Source of the DNA: Ctena decussata
Lineage: Eukaryota > Mollusca > Bivalvia > Lucinida > Lucinidae
Direction of reading: 5' to 3'
DNA length: 64,000 nucleotides
NCBI GenBank assembly: GCA_963989385.1
Contig: OZ022502.1
Coordinates: 9,501,001-9,565,000 of the forward strand
Shown: positions 28,529 through 33,839 of the stretch, piece by piece
Layout: the number at the start of each line of letters is the position of its first letter
Numbering within the stretch: position 1 is the first letter of the stretch
Notes under the pieces: model-generated
Databases searched by the model: none
Seen by the model: the letters and a program-made list of their open reading frames with translations, nothing else
What the model was told of the DNA's origin: nothing
Position numbers and translations under genes: made by a program

Positions 28529-31500
28529 GCCAAAAAATGTGAGGAACTTTTGCATGGCAAAAGTTCCTCTCATGTTCTCTGCAAAATATGATATAGAATT
28601 TGTGTACGGTACATTTGTAATTTTCGGGTGTAGTTAACAGGTGTAGTCATTAGTTTTGAAAAATTGGGCCCAGATGTGCAGTCAAGTCTGAGTCTTTGCC
28701 GTTTGCACATACCATACAGTATCTTTTCTCATGGTCTGACTCATAGAATTTATTTCAATATTTCTTCTTCACAGACATCTCAGAGGCATCGCAATTCACA
28801 AGTCTGATAACAGGAAAATGTGAGTATTTTTATCAGAACCTTAACATTTCCTGCTGTTATCAAACACATAAAGTCAGGACATCAATATATGTTCCCACAA
28901 GTCAATTTCTAATTTTGGGGAGAAAAATTAATACTTTATGCAAATTTCAAATTGAAATATCTTAAAACAACTTTCTTGCACAATGATGAAAAACAGTCAA
29001 CTGATGGTCCCTCTTTCAGAGATACATAACAATAATTTAATATCTTCAACAGCTTTGTGCAAAAACTTGACCAAATGTAACAAATATGGGAATTCCTATT
29101 AAGTAGCTCTTAACTTCTTTGTTGAGTATAGTTGAGTAAAGTTGATAATTCTTGAGACAAAATTTGGGTCTAAAGAAGCCAATCTTCATGGAATTTGACC
29201 ATTTTTGTACAAAAAAAAATGAGTGAGGGCATTTATTAGAGAGGGGGCATTCATTAAAAGAACTACATGTATGGTATTTCACTTTCACCCTACAAGTTAC
29301 AATACAAGCTCGTATTACTTAACTTGTAATATTACTACTGTTAACCTATTATTCTCTTTCAATTTAAGATTTAATCTCTGACCTTCATTATGTTATTTAA
29401 ATACATTTATTTAGCATTCTAAATCATTTCCTTAAGGATCTATTGAATGAGATTTAATGAAAGATTAATTAACTGGGTGCTTTAATTCTCTCTGTAGGGA
29501 CTGTGTATGACTTCGTTACTCCGTCCAAAATCCCTGTTCACATTTAAACTTGAAGGCCCTTATTGTATCATCCAAGTTTTAACAGAAACATAGCTTACTT
29601 TTACACAAGAGCCAGGGTTGGGGGTTACTCATATCTCATATATGAAAGTGGTTTTATATGCTGTGGAGGGCTTAAAAATGGGTCTTATGGAGCAGTCCCA
29701 CACTGAAAAAGGGAGCTTTCAGAGCTGCAACTTAACGTACTTAAAAAAATACAACAGGATTTTTTAACTAGAAATAAAGAAATTTATCTGTTCACTTTTT
29801 TTCTTTTTCTTTTTTCTTTTAAAAAAAGGAATCCTTTAGAGAAGCCCAGATCAAAAAAGAGGGTCTTTTGGAGCAGCCCAGGATGGAAACTTTCAAGATT
29901 CCCAATATCCTGAGCCCCCACCTAGAAAATACTGTCAGTAAAGTCTCCGAAATTTTGCTTATTTGGAGCTCTGATTATTGTTTGTGCCTGTGTCTAGATT
30001 ATTCTATCAAGAATTTGCAGACATAATCTTGACAGATTGTTATCTTAGATATTATACATTAGATTTAGATATAACAACAAACATTGACCAATGATCAATA
30101 ATAATCAAAATGATATTGAACAGAAATATTGTATTTTACCGTTAAATATTGATACAGCCTGACTGAGCAGATAGTGCAGACCCTGACCAGACTGTTCCTC
30201 TGTCTGATCAGGTAGGCACTTTTGTAAACAATTTTTGCTAAACATCCCTCAGTTACTAGAACATATGGATTTGTCCAGAATTGAAGACTGAAATGTCCAA
30301 AATAGAAATGGCTGGAGTGTCTGAACAGTTAGGGTAAAAATGGTATTGCTTATATACACTGTATGCCATACAAATCATTTTTCATGTAAATGATAAATTA
30401 AAACAAATCTCAATCAAATTAAAATTGTACAGTTCTAGTACAGTTTGTCAAATTTTCATCTTAGGTAGGGACTCTAGCCGGCCTGTTCGGATGTGGAGGC
30501 TGCTTTAGGTGTTTCCTATGTGCACATATCTTGAGCTCCCCTTTCATGCAACGCCATTCAAATTTATGGTTTGGGAGACAGATTCTAAATAAGTCAACGA
30601 CTTACTTCTGTATCGTTTTCATACTGTATGTTTGCATGTTATAAAAAGATTGCTATATGTATGCACATATATGTACAGTACATTGAATAAAATATTGTAA
30701 ACCTTTTCTTCTTACTTATAGTAAAGAAAAAAAAAATGAAATCATCCTGCCATGAGAAAAGGTGTCTTAACACATGTGAACTGCCGACTCAAATCAGCTT
30801 GCACGACTGGGTTGACTGGTCAGTTTTATTTTTAGTATATATGAAGACTCTTTAGGATCACAGATTGTTAAAGCACATAGAGAAGAAGAGCAACAATCAT
30901 AATGAAATCTGTCAGAAAGTTTGAAAATGAAAGTCTATGCAGTATCTTTTCTCTTGTTTGAGGAGATATATGGCAACATTTCTCAGGCAACATTTCTCAT
31001 GTTTGAAATGCTTTATGCCATATTTCCTCAAGTTTGTGAAGAAAACAGCATCCTTTTCACATGTCTGAAAAGCTGAATGGCATCTCTTTCCGTATTTCAA
31101 ATGGTATATAGTATCTTTTCCCAAGTTTAAGCTAAAAAATTTAATAAGAAATTAAACAAAGATTAACGTTTATGTGTAATAGGTCACAGCACTACGATTA
31201 AGAAGGGAAACAAACCAACTAGATTCAATTCACCGTTCTCAAATATTGAGACAGCAGTAACAGGCAAACAGTGTCGACCCAGATCAGACTGCTCCTAAGG
31301 AGCAGTCTGGTCTGGGTCAACAATGTTTGCTTCAACTTCCATGTTTTTACTACAACCTCAAACAAAAATTTGACATATTCAAATTTTAAGATTCTTCAAT
31401 AAATATGTGAGGTTTCCCAATATTCTGGATAATTGTGGTAGTGTAGCCACTTTGATTATTTAGCCAGTTAAATGTCTAAGAAAATACATGCTAAACATCT

Positions 31501-32690
31501 AAAAGTGATTAGAATTAAAGGCCAATCTGTAGTGTAAATAAAATGTATACTATTCTGCTTAAGAAGCTTAGATAAAACTTAAACTTGTGATAAACTGCTT
31601 AGGACAGGGATTAAAATTGTTACATAGAATTTAAATGAGATGAAATGAACTGCTACTTATATACTTAAAAACCTCAACAACACTGTCTGATCAGTTGACA
31701 GATCTTAGGCTCCTTATCACAAATAAAGGAAGACCTGCACCCCCCTCCCAAAACCACACCCACACCCACCCAATACACACACATACTTTTATTAAAGAAG
31801 AGTTAGGACTGGTTAAGTGAAATCTTCAAATCATTCTTTACTTGTTTACTTTACTACCCTTAAATGCCAAAAAGGTAGACAGTAAAATTTATTTCAGCAA
31901 AATTTCTAAAATGTTTCATCTAAACTATATCATATTGAGAATTCAAACACTAGAGAGCCAACAGTGTAGATCCAGATGAGATGGCTCATAATGTGCTGCC
32001 CCATTAGGATCTACACAGTTCACAAATTCAGTTATTTTCACTTTTGGTGCTTTCAGTATCAATTCCATGCAGCTAACGGATGTTAACGAGGGTGCAAGTT
32101 TAAAATATTTTGTTTCATGTTATATGTCATACAAAATTATAAAAATACCACCCTGCTAAAAAAATTTACTCCCAATATTAAGGAAGATCTTTGCCACTAA
32201 TTGCATTTCTGGCTATTGTTACTGGTATAAAAATTCTAAAAATTGGGACAGCTAGATTAATCACTGTACTTGTTCCTAGAATGGAACAGTTTGGTTTAAC
32301 AATGCAGAACTGCCTCCAAAAGCTGCAGATAAAATGACAAACAGTGTAGACCCTGATCAGACTGCTCCTACAGGAGCAGTCTGATTTGGGTCTGCACTGT
32401 TTGCTCAGACCTATCTGTCCCAATACTTAAATTTTTTACGGTAGTTATTATACCTGTTCATGACTCCAATCTTCCAACCACACTGCTATTTTATCAAGTT
32501 GCCTGTCAAACTCCACACTGCTGAAAGTGGGCGGTCTACCTCCATGTCCCCTCCAAGGTATCTCCACTGACTTCACAGGTGGGGGAATAGGCAAAGTAGC
32601 TTTTGGTTTCTTCCTTCCAGTAACGCGTGCCAAACTTGGAAGGGGTGAGTCTATAGGTATCGGTAATTGCAACTTTTCAACACTCACCAT
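104..32690 (-). CDS. F-box/WD40-repeat protein (FBXW10-like), complete 15-exon gene
   Basis: Coding exons, 5' to 3' on the minus strand: 32690-32454, 27277-27107, 25334-25201, 24103-23945, 15003-14838, 13922-13832, 9680-9598, 7904-7806, 7104-6914, 6098-5912, 4798-4685, 3767-3645, 2482-2295, 1019-918, 227-104. All introns read GT..AG; phases agree and total 2169 bases (722 aa). Residues about 70-130 hold a helical module (WLEDWSHEQR, then HRDFMY). A second copy of the same theme (YTELWSDVKRNEF) at about 313-350 leads into the F-box at about 355-395 (LPESIALQILSYL). WD40 repeats run from about 435 to 690: six visible blades with GH..WD signatures (IRIWDIKTGE, VRIWDPVTG). F-box/WD proteins bind SKP1 through the F-box and present substrates to an SCF ubiquitin ligase. 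The N-terminal layout recalls FBXW10/CDRT1 from memory; orthology is unproven, so no symbol is given. Least certain: the exon 2 donor and the last exon. Confidence 0.85.
294..713. repeat. 83-bp direct repeat flanking an FB1 element
   Basis: About 294-376 and 630-713 are near-copies (both contain GTTCTGCAGAAGGTGGTG and TCTCACCTGGCT). They bracket the FB1 copy at 386-622. A related degenerate copy is near 7610-7700. Confidence 0.6.
386..622. mobile_element. FB1 foldback element, copy 1
   Basis: About 237-bp palindromic element. Its ends are GCTGCAACACGACAAAACC and the inverse GGTTTTGTTGTGTCACA; inner arms are CAGCCTGGGCATCCGCCCAG and its inverse. Ends are eroded and no target duplication is visible. 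Confidence 0.7.
918..1019 (-). CDS. F-box/WD40 gene exon 14 (WD blade 6)
   Basis: Residues 648-682: IEGLKLNITD, then MIVSAGKDGMLKYWDITK, the last recognisable WD blade. Acceptor TTTTCAG, donor AAA|GTAAGT, phase 2. Confidence 0.8.
1399..1815. repeat. 33-bp minisatellite A (about 13 copies)
   Basis: Tandem units of about 33 bases around the consensus GAAGAAAACATTTAGC / AAAGGGAAGCAATGAGG. The middle six or so are identical; the ends are degenerate (ATTTTGC variants). Because 33 is a multiple of three, open frames run through it on both strands (plus-strand 1564-1905 repeats the 11-mer GRKHLAKGSNE). No start context, splice signal or homology suggests it is translated. It lies in the intron between F-box/WD40 exons 13 and 14. 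Confidence 0.9.
2029..2245. mobile_element. FB1 foldback element, copy 2
   Basis: 217 bp, from GAGCCATGACAC to GTGTCGCAGCTC. It is flanked by direct ATTT at 2025-2028 and 2246-2249. Confidence 0.8.
2295..2482 (-). CDS. F-box/WD40 gene exon 13 (WD blades 4-5)
   Basis: Residues 586-648: SVRIWDPVTGRC ends blade 4. Blade 5 is divergent (GYVACSYGEYVCLYK), lacking the usual D..IRIWD. Acceptor TTTCAG, donor AAG|GTAAGG, phase 2. Confidence 0.82.
2886..3140 (-). mobile_element. Second type of tRNA-headed SINE
   Basis: Minus-strand head GAGACACTGTAGTCGAGTGG then TTAGAGTGACTCGG with B-like GTGAGTTCGCGGC. The body runs to CAGTGGGTCTCTAACCCCC. A fragment of a similar end is at about 3895-3930. Confidence 0.6.
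3150..3262. repeat. Foldback palindrome
   Basis: CATTATTGAATTTATTAAAC at about 3160 pairs with GTTTAATAAATTCAATAATA at about 3241. The inner arms AAAGATAAGATGC and GCATCTTATCGGTTTT also pair. It is attached to the SINE end at 3140. Confidence 0.75.
3645..3767 (-). CDS. F-box/WD40 gene exon 12 (WD blades 3-4)
   Basis: Residues 545-585: AKIWDIGRCL ends blade 3 and GHSAAIFAV..VITGSADK is blade 4. Acceptor TTTTCAG, donor AAG|GTAAGA, phase 0. Confidence 0.85.
4685..4798 (-). CDS. F-box/WD40 gene exon 11 (WD blade 3)
   Basis: Residues 507-544: VWNLRTGKC closes blade 2, and AHEGPVWAMV..TLVSVSQDKL is blade 3. Acceptor TTACAG, donor TTA|GTAAGT, phase 0. Confidence 0.85.
5248..5864. mobile_element. 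FB4 foldback element split by a later insertion
   Basis: Ends AAAGCACCAG and TTTTTGGTGCTTT, inner AACAAAATTTACATCTGC and AACAGTGTAGATCAAGATG. Compared with 14573-14761, about 400 extra bases lie in its middle. Confidence 0.55.
5912..6098 (-). CDS. F-box/WD40 gene exon 10 (WD blades 1-2)
   Basis: Residues 444-506. The blades read TRLASGSIDKTIRIWD and LLISGSYDGTIR, with the GH..V dipeptides in place. Acceptor TTAAG, donor AGG|GTAGGT, phase 0. Confidence 0.85.
6914..7104 (-). CDS. F-box/WD40 gene exon 9 (F-box end, first blade begins)
   Basis: Residues 381-444. VSKTWNYLASNNHIWK closes the F-box (C..VSK.W...A....W). An NPNWKQLYKENCNLRVNW linker of the kind seen in F-box/WD proteins follows, then LKGHTD opens the propeller. 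Donor CAG|GTGAAT, phase 2. Confidence 0.85.
7272..7477. mobile_element. FB6 foldback element
   Basis: GCAGAGCTCTAAATAAGAG pairs with CTCTTATCTAAAGCTCTGC-like ends. The inner arms CATATGTTGTGACCCCTCAT and ATGAGGGTTCACAACATATG also pair. Related copies: about 55695-55870 (GTGACCCCTCATTAGAAC), 56700-56850, and fragments at 4095-4175 and 60120-60200. Confidence 0.7.
7806..7904 (-). CDS. F-box/WD40 gene exon 8 (F-box core)
   Basis: Residues 348-380. KDFIALLPESIALQIL is a classic F-box start (L-P...I...IL..L), the helices that dock on SKP1 in known F-box proteins. Acceptor TTTCAG, donor ATG|GTATGT, phase 0. Confidence 0.85.
7975..8050. repeat. FB5 hairpin (GGAAAGAATTTGCTCC family)
   Basis: CTCTAAAAGGAAAGAATTTG and CTCCACTAGGAG with CAAATTCTTACCTTAAGAG. 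It often travels with GGGGAAGCAACTCTG and GAGAAGGGAGGC. Other copies: 41878-41945, 42068-42150, 50225-50293, 56985-57072; half-copies at 36245 and 41055. Confidence 0.7.
8300..9003. repeat. 33-bp minisatellite B (about 18 degenerate copies)
   Basis: Units of 31 to 34 bases around ATTCTAATGAGATCCC / ATCACATTTCCATGGTC. It is denser and cleaner from about 8450; the first recognisable unit is at about 8310. One 119-codon open frame (8646-9005) simply repeats the unit (ILMRSHHIS). It lies in the intron between F-box/WD40 exons 7 and 8 and runs straight into a SINE at 9006. Confidence 0.85.
9006..9280 (+). mobile_element. tRNA-headed SINE, copy 1
   Basis: Head GGGCGCCTGACTTGTAAGCC with a damaged B box (GGTTCTATATA). 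Then a body with CAAGAAGGGCAGTTGTCAGT and GCCTGCCCAGGAATAGTGTG, and a tail AACAATAACACAACAACAA. Same family as 52197-52452 and 59219-59479. Confidence 0.8.
9598..9680 (-). CDS. F-box/WD40 gene exon 7
   Basis: Residues 320-347: DVKRNEFLHKFLLKLDPR. This completes the second helical module directly before the F-box. Acceptor TTGCAG, donor ACT|GTAAGT, phase 0. Confidence 0.78.
10323..10537. mobile_element. 215-bp inverted-end element
   Basis: TACCGTATTTTTTCTAATAA at the left is inverted at the right as TTAGAAGAAATACAGTA. The 148-codon open frame overlapping it (10107-10553) has no recognisable homology and no splice context. Confidence 0.55.
11304..12532 (+). mobile_element. Dispersed repeat, AGAGG-hairpin start and GGCTAAA end
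   Basis: Starts AAAGAGGGCCATGAGGCCCT, then GAACCGCTCACCTGAGC. The body has a direct duplication (GAGAGTCCTGGG...GAATGACCTTGACCTCTTG at about 11388 and 11840). Ends GCTCAGTTAGGCTAAAG. Related to 47814-48344. Noncoding as far as I can see. Confidence 0.55.
12873..13408. mobile_element. 530-bp inverted-end element nested in an FB5 repeat
   Basis: TTAAAGGGCTACGGCACTG at the left, inverse CAGTACAGTAGCCCTTTAA at the right, about 20 of 22 matching. The outer sequences (GGTTAATGGGAACAG; GTACCCATTCATGTTAA) are the two halves of an FB5-type repeat. No open frame. Confidence 0.65.
13488..13685. mobile_element. FB4 foldback element
   Basis: TTAAGCACCAGAG to TTTTGGCGCTTA, with a GGGGTGGCTCAAAATTAGC centre. 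Orientation is opposite to 14573-14761. Confidence 0.6.
13832..13922 (-). CDS. F-box/WD40 gene exon 6
   Basis: Residues 290-320: SGVKALRLILPED then NWYTELWS, the first half of the second W-x-x-x-x-W module. Acceptor TTAACAG, donor TCAG|GTGAGT, phase 1. Confidence 0.75.
14573..14761. mobile_element. FB4 foldback element, best copy
   Basis: AAAGCACCAAAAAAGCAGAC to TTTCTGGTGCTTT, with a perfect central palindrome GAGGTGGCTCAT/ATGAGCCACCTC. Other copies: 31861-32053 and a disrupted one at 57645-57840. Confidence 0.7.
14838..15003 (-). CDS. F-box/WD40 gene exon 5
   Basis: Residues 234-289: a low-complexity Ser/Thr/Asn-rich linker ending in RKKLKEK at donor AAG|GTAAGT, phase 0. The acceptor is ATAG after a T-rich tract. 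It follows the 8.9 kb intron. Confidence 0.72.
15178..17107 (+). mobile_element. 1.9 kb dispersed repeat with internal tandem units and YY1-like motifs
   Basis: Starts CAAGAGGCCCAAATGGGCCT, then GATATCGCTCACCTGGC. Ends in GGACGACGCACGGACGCACG, then GGCCAGGTGAGCTGAAAA. Internal units of about 280 bases recur at about 15240, 15480 and 15760, then shorter ones. Each ends at GGCAGATGGCGGCCATCTTG or a variant. It fills much of the intron between F-box/WD40 exons 4 and 5. Confidence 0.65.
17600..18553 (+). mobile_element. Dispersed repeat with (GACG/GACA)n tail
   Basis: Starts AACAACAAGGGCTTCGCAAG, GCGGCGCATAATATGCCCG. About three units of 170 bases contain GGGGAGCAACCATTCTTGTA and CATTGCTATGAAGTTT. 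A GGACGGACGGACGGAC run lies at about 18470-18508. Ends CGAGCGTATAAAA. Confidence 0.55.
18577..18681. mobile_element. 105-bp inverted-end element rich in ACGTC
   Basis: ACCCAGCAGGCACATTA and inverse ATGTGCCTGCTGGGT form the ends. The inside is a chain of ACGTC-type pentamers (GACGTC, CACGTC, AACGTC), two of which are CRE-like TGACGTC. Confidence 0.75.
18694..20320 (+). mobile_element. 1.6 kb dispersed repeat with 175-bp tandem units
   Basis: Starts AACAAGAGCTGTCGCCTGAC. About seven units carry TTTCTAAGTCCATGACCTTG and ATCAAGGTCA, GGGGTGGGGG, and AAGAATCCATCCATGGGTTA. The end module (CTTCCTGAACTTTCGTTCAG then GCGAGCTAAAA) occurs twice, at about 19808-19850 and 20276-20318, so the last 468 bases look duplicated as a block. 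Confidence 0.7.
20516..20762. mobile_element. FB1 foldback element, copy 3
   Basis: 247 bp, GAGCTGCAACACG to CATGTCGTGGCTT. Flanks are ACAT and ATAT, three of four bases matching. Confidence 0.75.
21877..21989. mobile_element. FB3 palindromic element
   Basis: TTACCATAATGTGCCTAAAT to CTTAAACACATTACGGTAA, with centre TTTTCCATTTGGGACAAATG. Second copy at 23725-23835. Confidence 0.75.
22684..23700 (+). mobile_element. 1.0 kb dispersed repeat with a near-identical 302-bp tandem duplication
   Basis: Starts AACAAGAGCACAAAAGCTCC. Bases from about 22921 to 23222 recur almost unchanged at 23223-23524 (GAAAAATTGCTTCAAACTC starts each). The tail has GGACGGACAGACGGACG and a hairpin on ACCCCGCCACTAACGTG and GTGGCGGGGTAT. 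Confidence 0.7.
23725..23835. mobile_element. FB3 palindromic element
   Basis: ACCTTAATGTGCTTAAATAC to TTAGGCACATCACAGTAA, centre TTTTCCATTTGTCCCAAATG. It starts right after the preceding repeat and ends 110 bases from F-box/WD40 exon 4. Confidence 0.75.
23945..24103 (-). CDS. F-box/WD40 gene exon 4
   Basis: Residues 181-234: a basic linker (IPRKKVRRIQHQTH) with no domain recognised. Acceptor TTTCAG|C, donor CAG|GTGAGT. One base completes the previous codon and two begin the next, which fits both neighbours. Confidence 0.75.
24141..24354. mobile_element. FB1 foldback element, copy 4
   Basis: About 214 bp, AAGCCGCGACACGAC to CATGTTGCGGCTC. No matching flanks. It lies 37 bases before the acceptor side of F-box/WD40 exon 4. 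Confidence 0.75.
24930..25176. mobile_element. FB7 inverted-end element beside F-box/WD40 exon 3
   Basis: Inverted ends GGGCCCAGTTGTTCAAAAC and CAAAGCATCATTAGCC-side GGGCCC. Inside is a hairpin built on GCTTTTGCAGTGCAAAAGC. Its right end is 24 bases inside the intron from the exon 3 donor. Confidence 0.75.
25201..25334 (-). CDS. F-box/WD40 gene exon 3
   Basis: Residues 137-181: a charged linker (DEDDLKEQIRQRQ) between the two helical modules. Acceptor GTTGCAG|GAG, donor CAG|GTCTGT, phase 2. Partial copies of its 5' end and acceptor lie upstream in the gene at 25676-25738 and about 25829-25862. Confidence 0.75.
25535..25670. mobile_element. 136-bp GC-richer inverted-end element
   Basis: CTCAGGGGTCATG at the left and CATGTGACCCCGAG at the right are inverted copies. 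The inside is richer in GC than its surroundings. It lies between F-box/WD40 exons 2 and 3. Confidence 0.55.
25676..25862 (-). pseudogene. Two partial copies of F-box/WD40 exon 3's 5' end and splice acceptor
   Basis: 25676-25738 aligns with 25293-25355 (shared ATGATCAATTTCTCCT and AATAC.GTGGTA.TC). About 25829-25862 aligns again (GATGATTAATTTCTGCTGC then AACAAACC). A perfect palindrome (25742-25801) is inserted between the two. Both keep an AG at the acceptor position. Confidence 0.65.
25742..25801. repeat. Near-perfect 60-bp palindrome
   Basis: CTATTGCACTCAAAACGGTC and inverse GGCCGTTCTGAGTGCAATAG around a centre AAACTC..GAGTTTT. Confidence 0.85.
25955..26652 (+). mobile_element. Dispersed repeat ending in CAACACCGACACC and GCAAGCTAAAA
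   Basis: Four degenerate units of about 160 bases (AAACTTTGGACC...AAATCCATCA) and the end module ATAGCTCTTCCTGG then GGCAAGCTAAAA, related to 18694-20320. Confidence 0.55.
26718..26768. repeat. Perfect 50-bp palindrome
   Basis: TTGGATC.AGATCAGGCCCCA and inverse TGGGGCCTGATCT.GATCCAA around CAAATG. Confidence 0.85.
27107..27277 (-). CDS. F-box/WD40 gene exon 2
   Basis: Residues 80-136, beginning RCMIIEGILRR after a TTTTCAG acceptor. The frame stays open to 26993 (through NIFQAKIAEIYFLLH). The donor AAG|GTACTG at 27106 is preferred because it keeps phase 0 into exon 3 and gives a total length divisible by three. A longer form using a GT near 26998 would need an extra exon that I do not see. 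Confidence 0.65.
28498..28530. repeat. (TG)n followed by an 18-base G tract
   Basis: GTGTGTGTGTGTGTG then about 18 G. Embedded in a rearranged FB7 half-element (28545-28675). Confidence 0.9.
31264..31335. repeat. FB2 hairpin
   Basis: AAACAGTGTCGACCCAGATC, AGACTGCTCCTAAGGAGCAG then TCTGGTCTGGGTCAACAATG. Arms are close to perfectly complementary. Confidence 0.75.
31861..32053. mobile_element. FB4 foldback element
   Basis: TAAATGCCAAAAAGGTAGAC to CTTTTGGTGCTTTC, with AACAGTGTAGATCCAGATGA and GGATCTACACAGTT arms. In F-box/WD40 intron 1. Confidence 0.65.
32337..32412. repeat. FB2 hairpin
   Basis: AAACAGTGTAGACCCTGATC, AGACTGCTCCTACAGGAGCA then GATTTGGGTCTGCACTGTTT. Forty bases from the F-box/WD40 exon 1 donor. 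Confidence 0.78.
32454..32690 (-). CDS. F-box/WD40 gene exon 1 (start codon)
   Basis: Residues 1-79. The ATG at 32690-32688 sits in an AAAATGG context. The exon is rich in proline and basic residues, then ends in WLEDWSHEQ at a GTATAA donor, phase 0. The ATG is followed directly by GTGAGT, which could itself be a donor, so an upstream start exon cannot be ruled out. The exon is open for 79 codons and its last residues join exon 2 to make the W-x-x-W/QR module, which supports it. Confidence 0.75.
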
Positions 32691-33768
32691 TTTAGCATGT
32701 TTATGGCTATAAGCTTTTTATTGTCATTTATCAATTTCACTTATCTAGCATTTCCTTTACTCAGAAAATTCCCTCCAGTATACATGCATCTGTATCTCAG
32801 CAATATCCCTAGAATATCTTGACCTGTAATCCAGGTTTTAAACCAGCTTTTTTAGAAACGCCATTAACTGTTAACCCTAGATTTTATTTCATTTTTTTTT
32901 CACTTCACATTTTTTTCACTCAAAGAGTGTTCAATGTCATAGAAAAGGCAAACAGCCACCTGATAGTAATTCCAGTTTTATATCCTCTTAGCACTTTAAA
33001 TTATGAGCAATAAAAACTTGTGCAAACAATACACTGTATTTTGAGACCCTAAATATTTTGACATCCTAGAAAAAGACACTGATCCTGACCAGAACACTCC
33101 CTAATTAGCAGTCTGGTCTTGAGCAACACTGTTGCCAACTATAATATAAAACACCCCTTGATCACACAAAAAGTCTTGTCCAAAGCTGAAGACGGAACAG
33201 TCCCTTGTAGAAATAATGAGATGTCCAATAAGTTTGGGTAAACATGGCACCTTTCGGTTGTGTCCAGGTGGATCAATTTATTTCGAATAGATAAAAAGTG
33301 AAACTTTGATACAAGGCAAATAAAAGCTTTGCACTTCAATGTGACTAGTATTTACCTATAACAAAAGCACATGTCAAAAATCAATTGTGTTCATTAGCAA
33401 CAATGACAGTCACTTTGGATTGTCTCCCTTGGAGAAAGTTGTTAGCAAAAAGGCCAGTTCATTCACCTTCATCTTAACCCTGCATAATGCTCTCATTTTG
33501 ACCTATCAGCCTGTGCCAGGCTTGGAGGTGCTAAAGATGATTAAAGCGCATGTGTTGTTCTCTATATAAAACTTCGGTACAACTTTATTCTGTCGTTTTG
33601 AAGAACTCTGTACAGCAGCATAAAAGTGAAAGTAAACTGGCTCCTGGCATCACCTGAAATGAAGGTCAGATTAATTGCAGCCGGTAAACAGATAATGAAT
33701 CTGAATCGTATGAATACTTGAATTCCGAAACGAAATTTCAATAAGCATCTCGAAGACGCAGAGAAAAA
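32691..33768. promoter_or_regulatory. Head-to-head intergenic region, candidate bidirectional promoter
   Basis: These 1078 bases separate the start codons of the F-box/WD40 gene (leftward) and ACTR6 (rightward). Both 5' leaders and both promoters must lie here unless untranslated exons exist elsewhere. The region is AT-rich with no obvious CpG-dense core or convincing TATA box. It holds a degenerate FB2-type hairpin near 33060-33135. No other gene is seen. Confidence 0.5.
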
Positions 33769-33839
33769 ATGGTGGTCGTGGTGCTGGACAATGGTGCTGG
33801 GAGCGCTAAAATTGGTTATTCTACAGACGCAGTACCTAG
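33769..33839 (+). CDS. ACTR6: ACTR6 exon 1 (start codon)
   Basis: Residues 1-24. The ATG in GAAAAAATGG starts MVVVVLDNGAGSAKIGY, the first nucleotide-binding loop. Donor CCTAG|GTTTTT, phase 2; the donor is weak for a metazoan gene, but the frame and the exon 2 junction (RIVPNC) confirm it. Confidence 0.95.

Larger units (their letters stand above)
27278..32453. other. F-box/WD40 intron 1 (5.2 kb)
   Basis: AT-rich. It holds the GT/G tract, FB2-type hairpins at about 27640-27720, 30165-30220, 31264-31330 and 32337-32405, an FB4 element (31861-32053), and a short tandem TTTGAAATG-type stretch near 30950-31130. No extra exon or RNA gene is supported. Confidence 0.55.
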
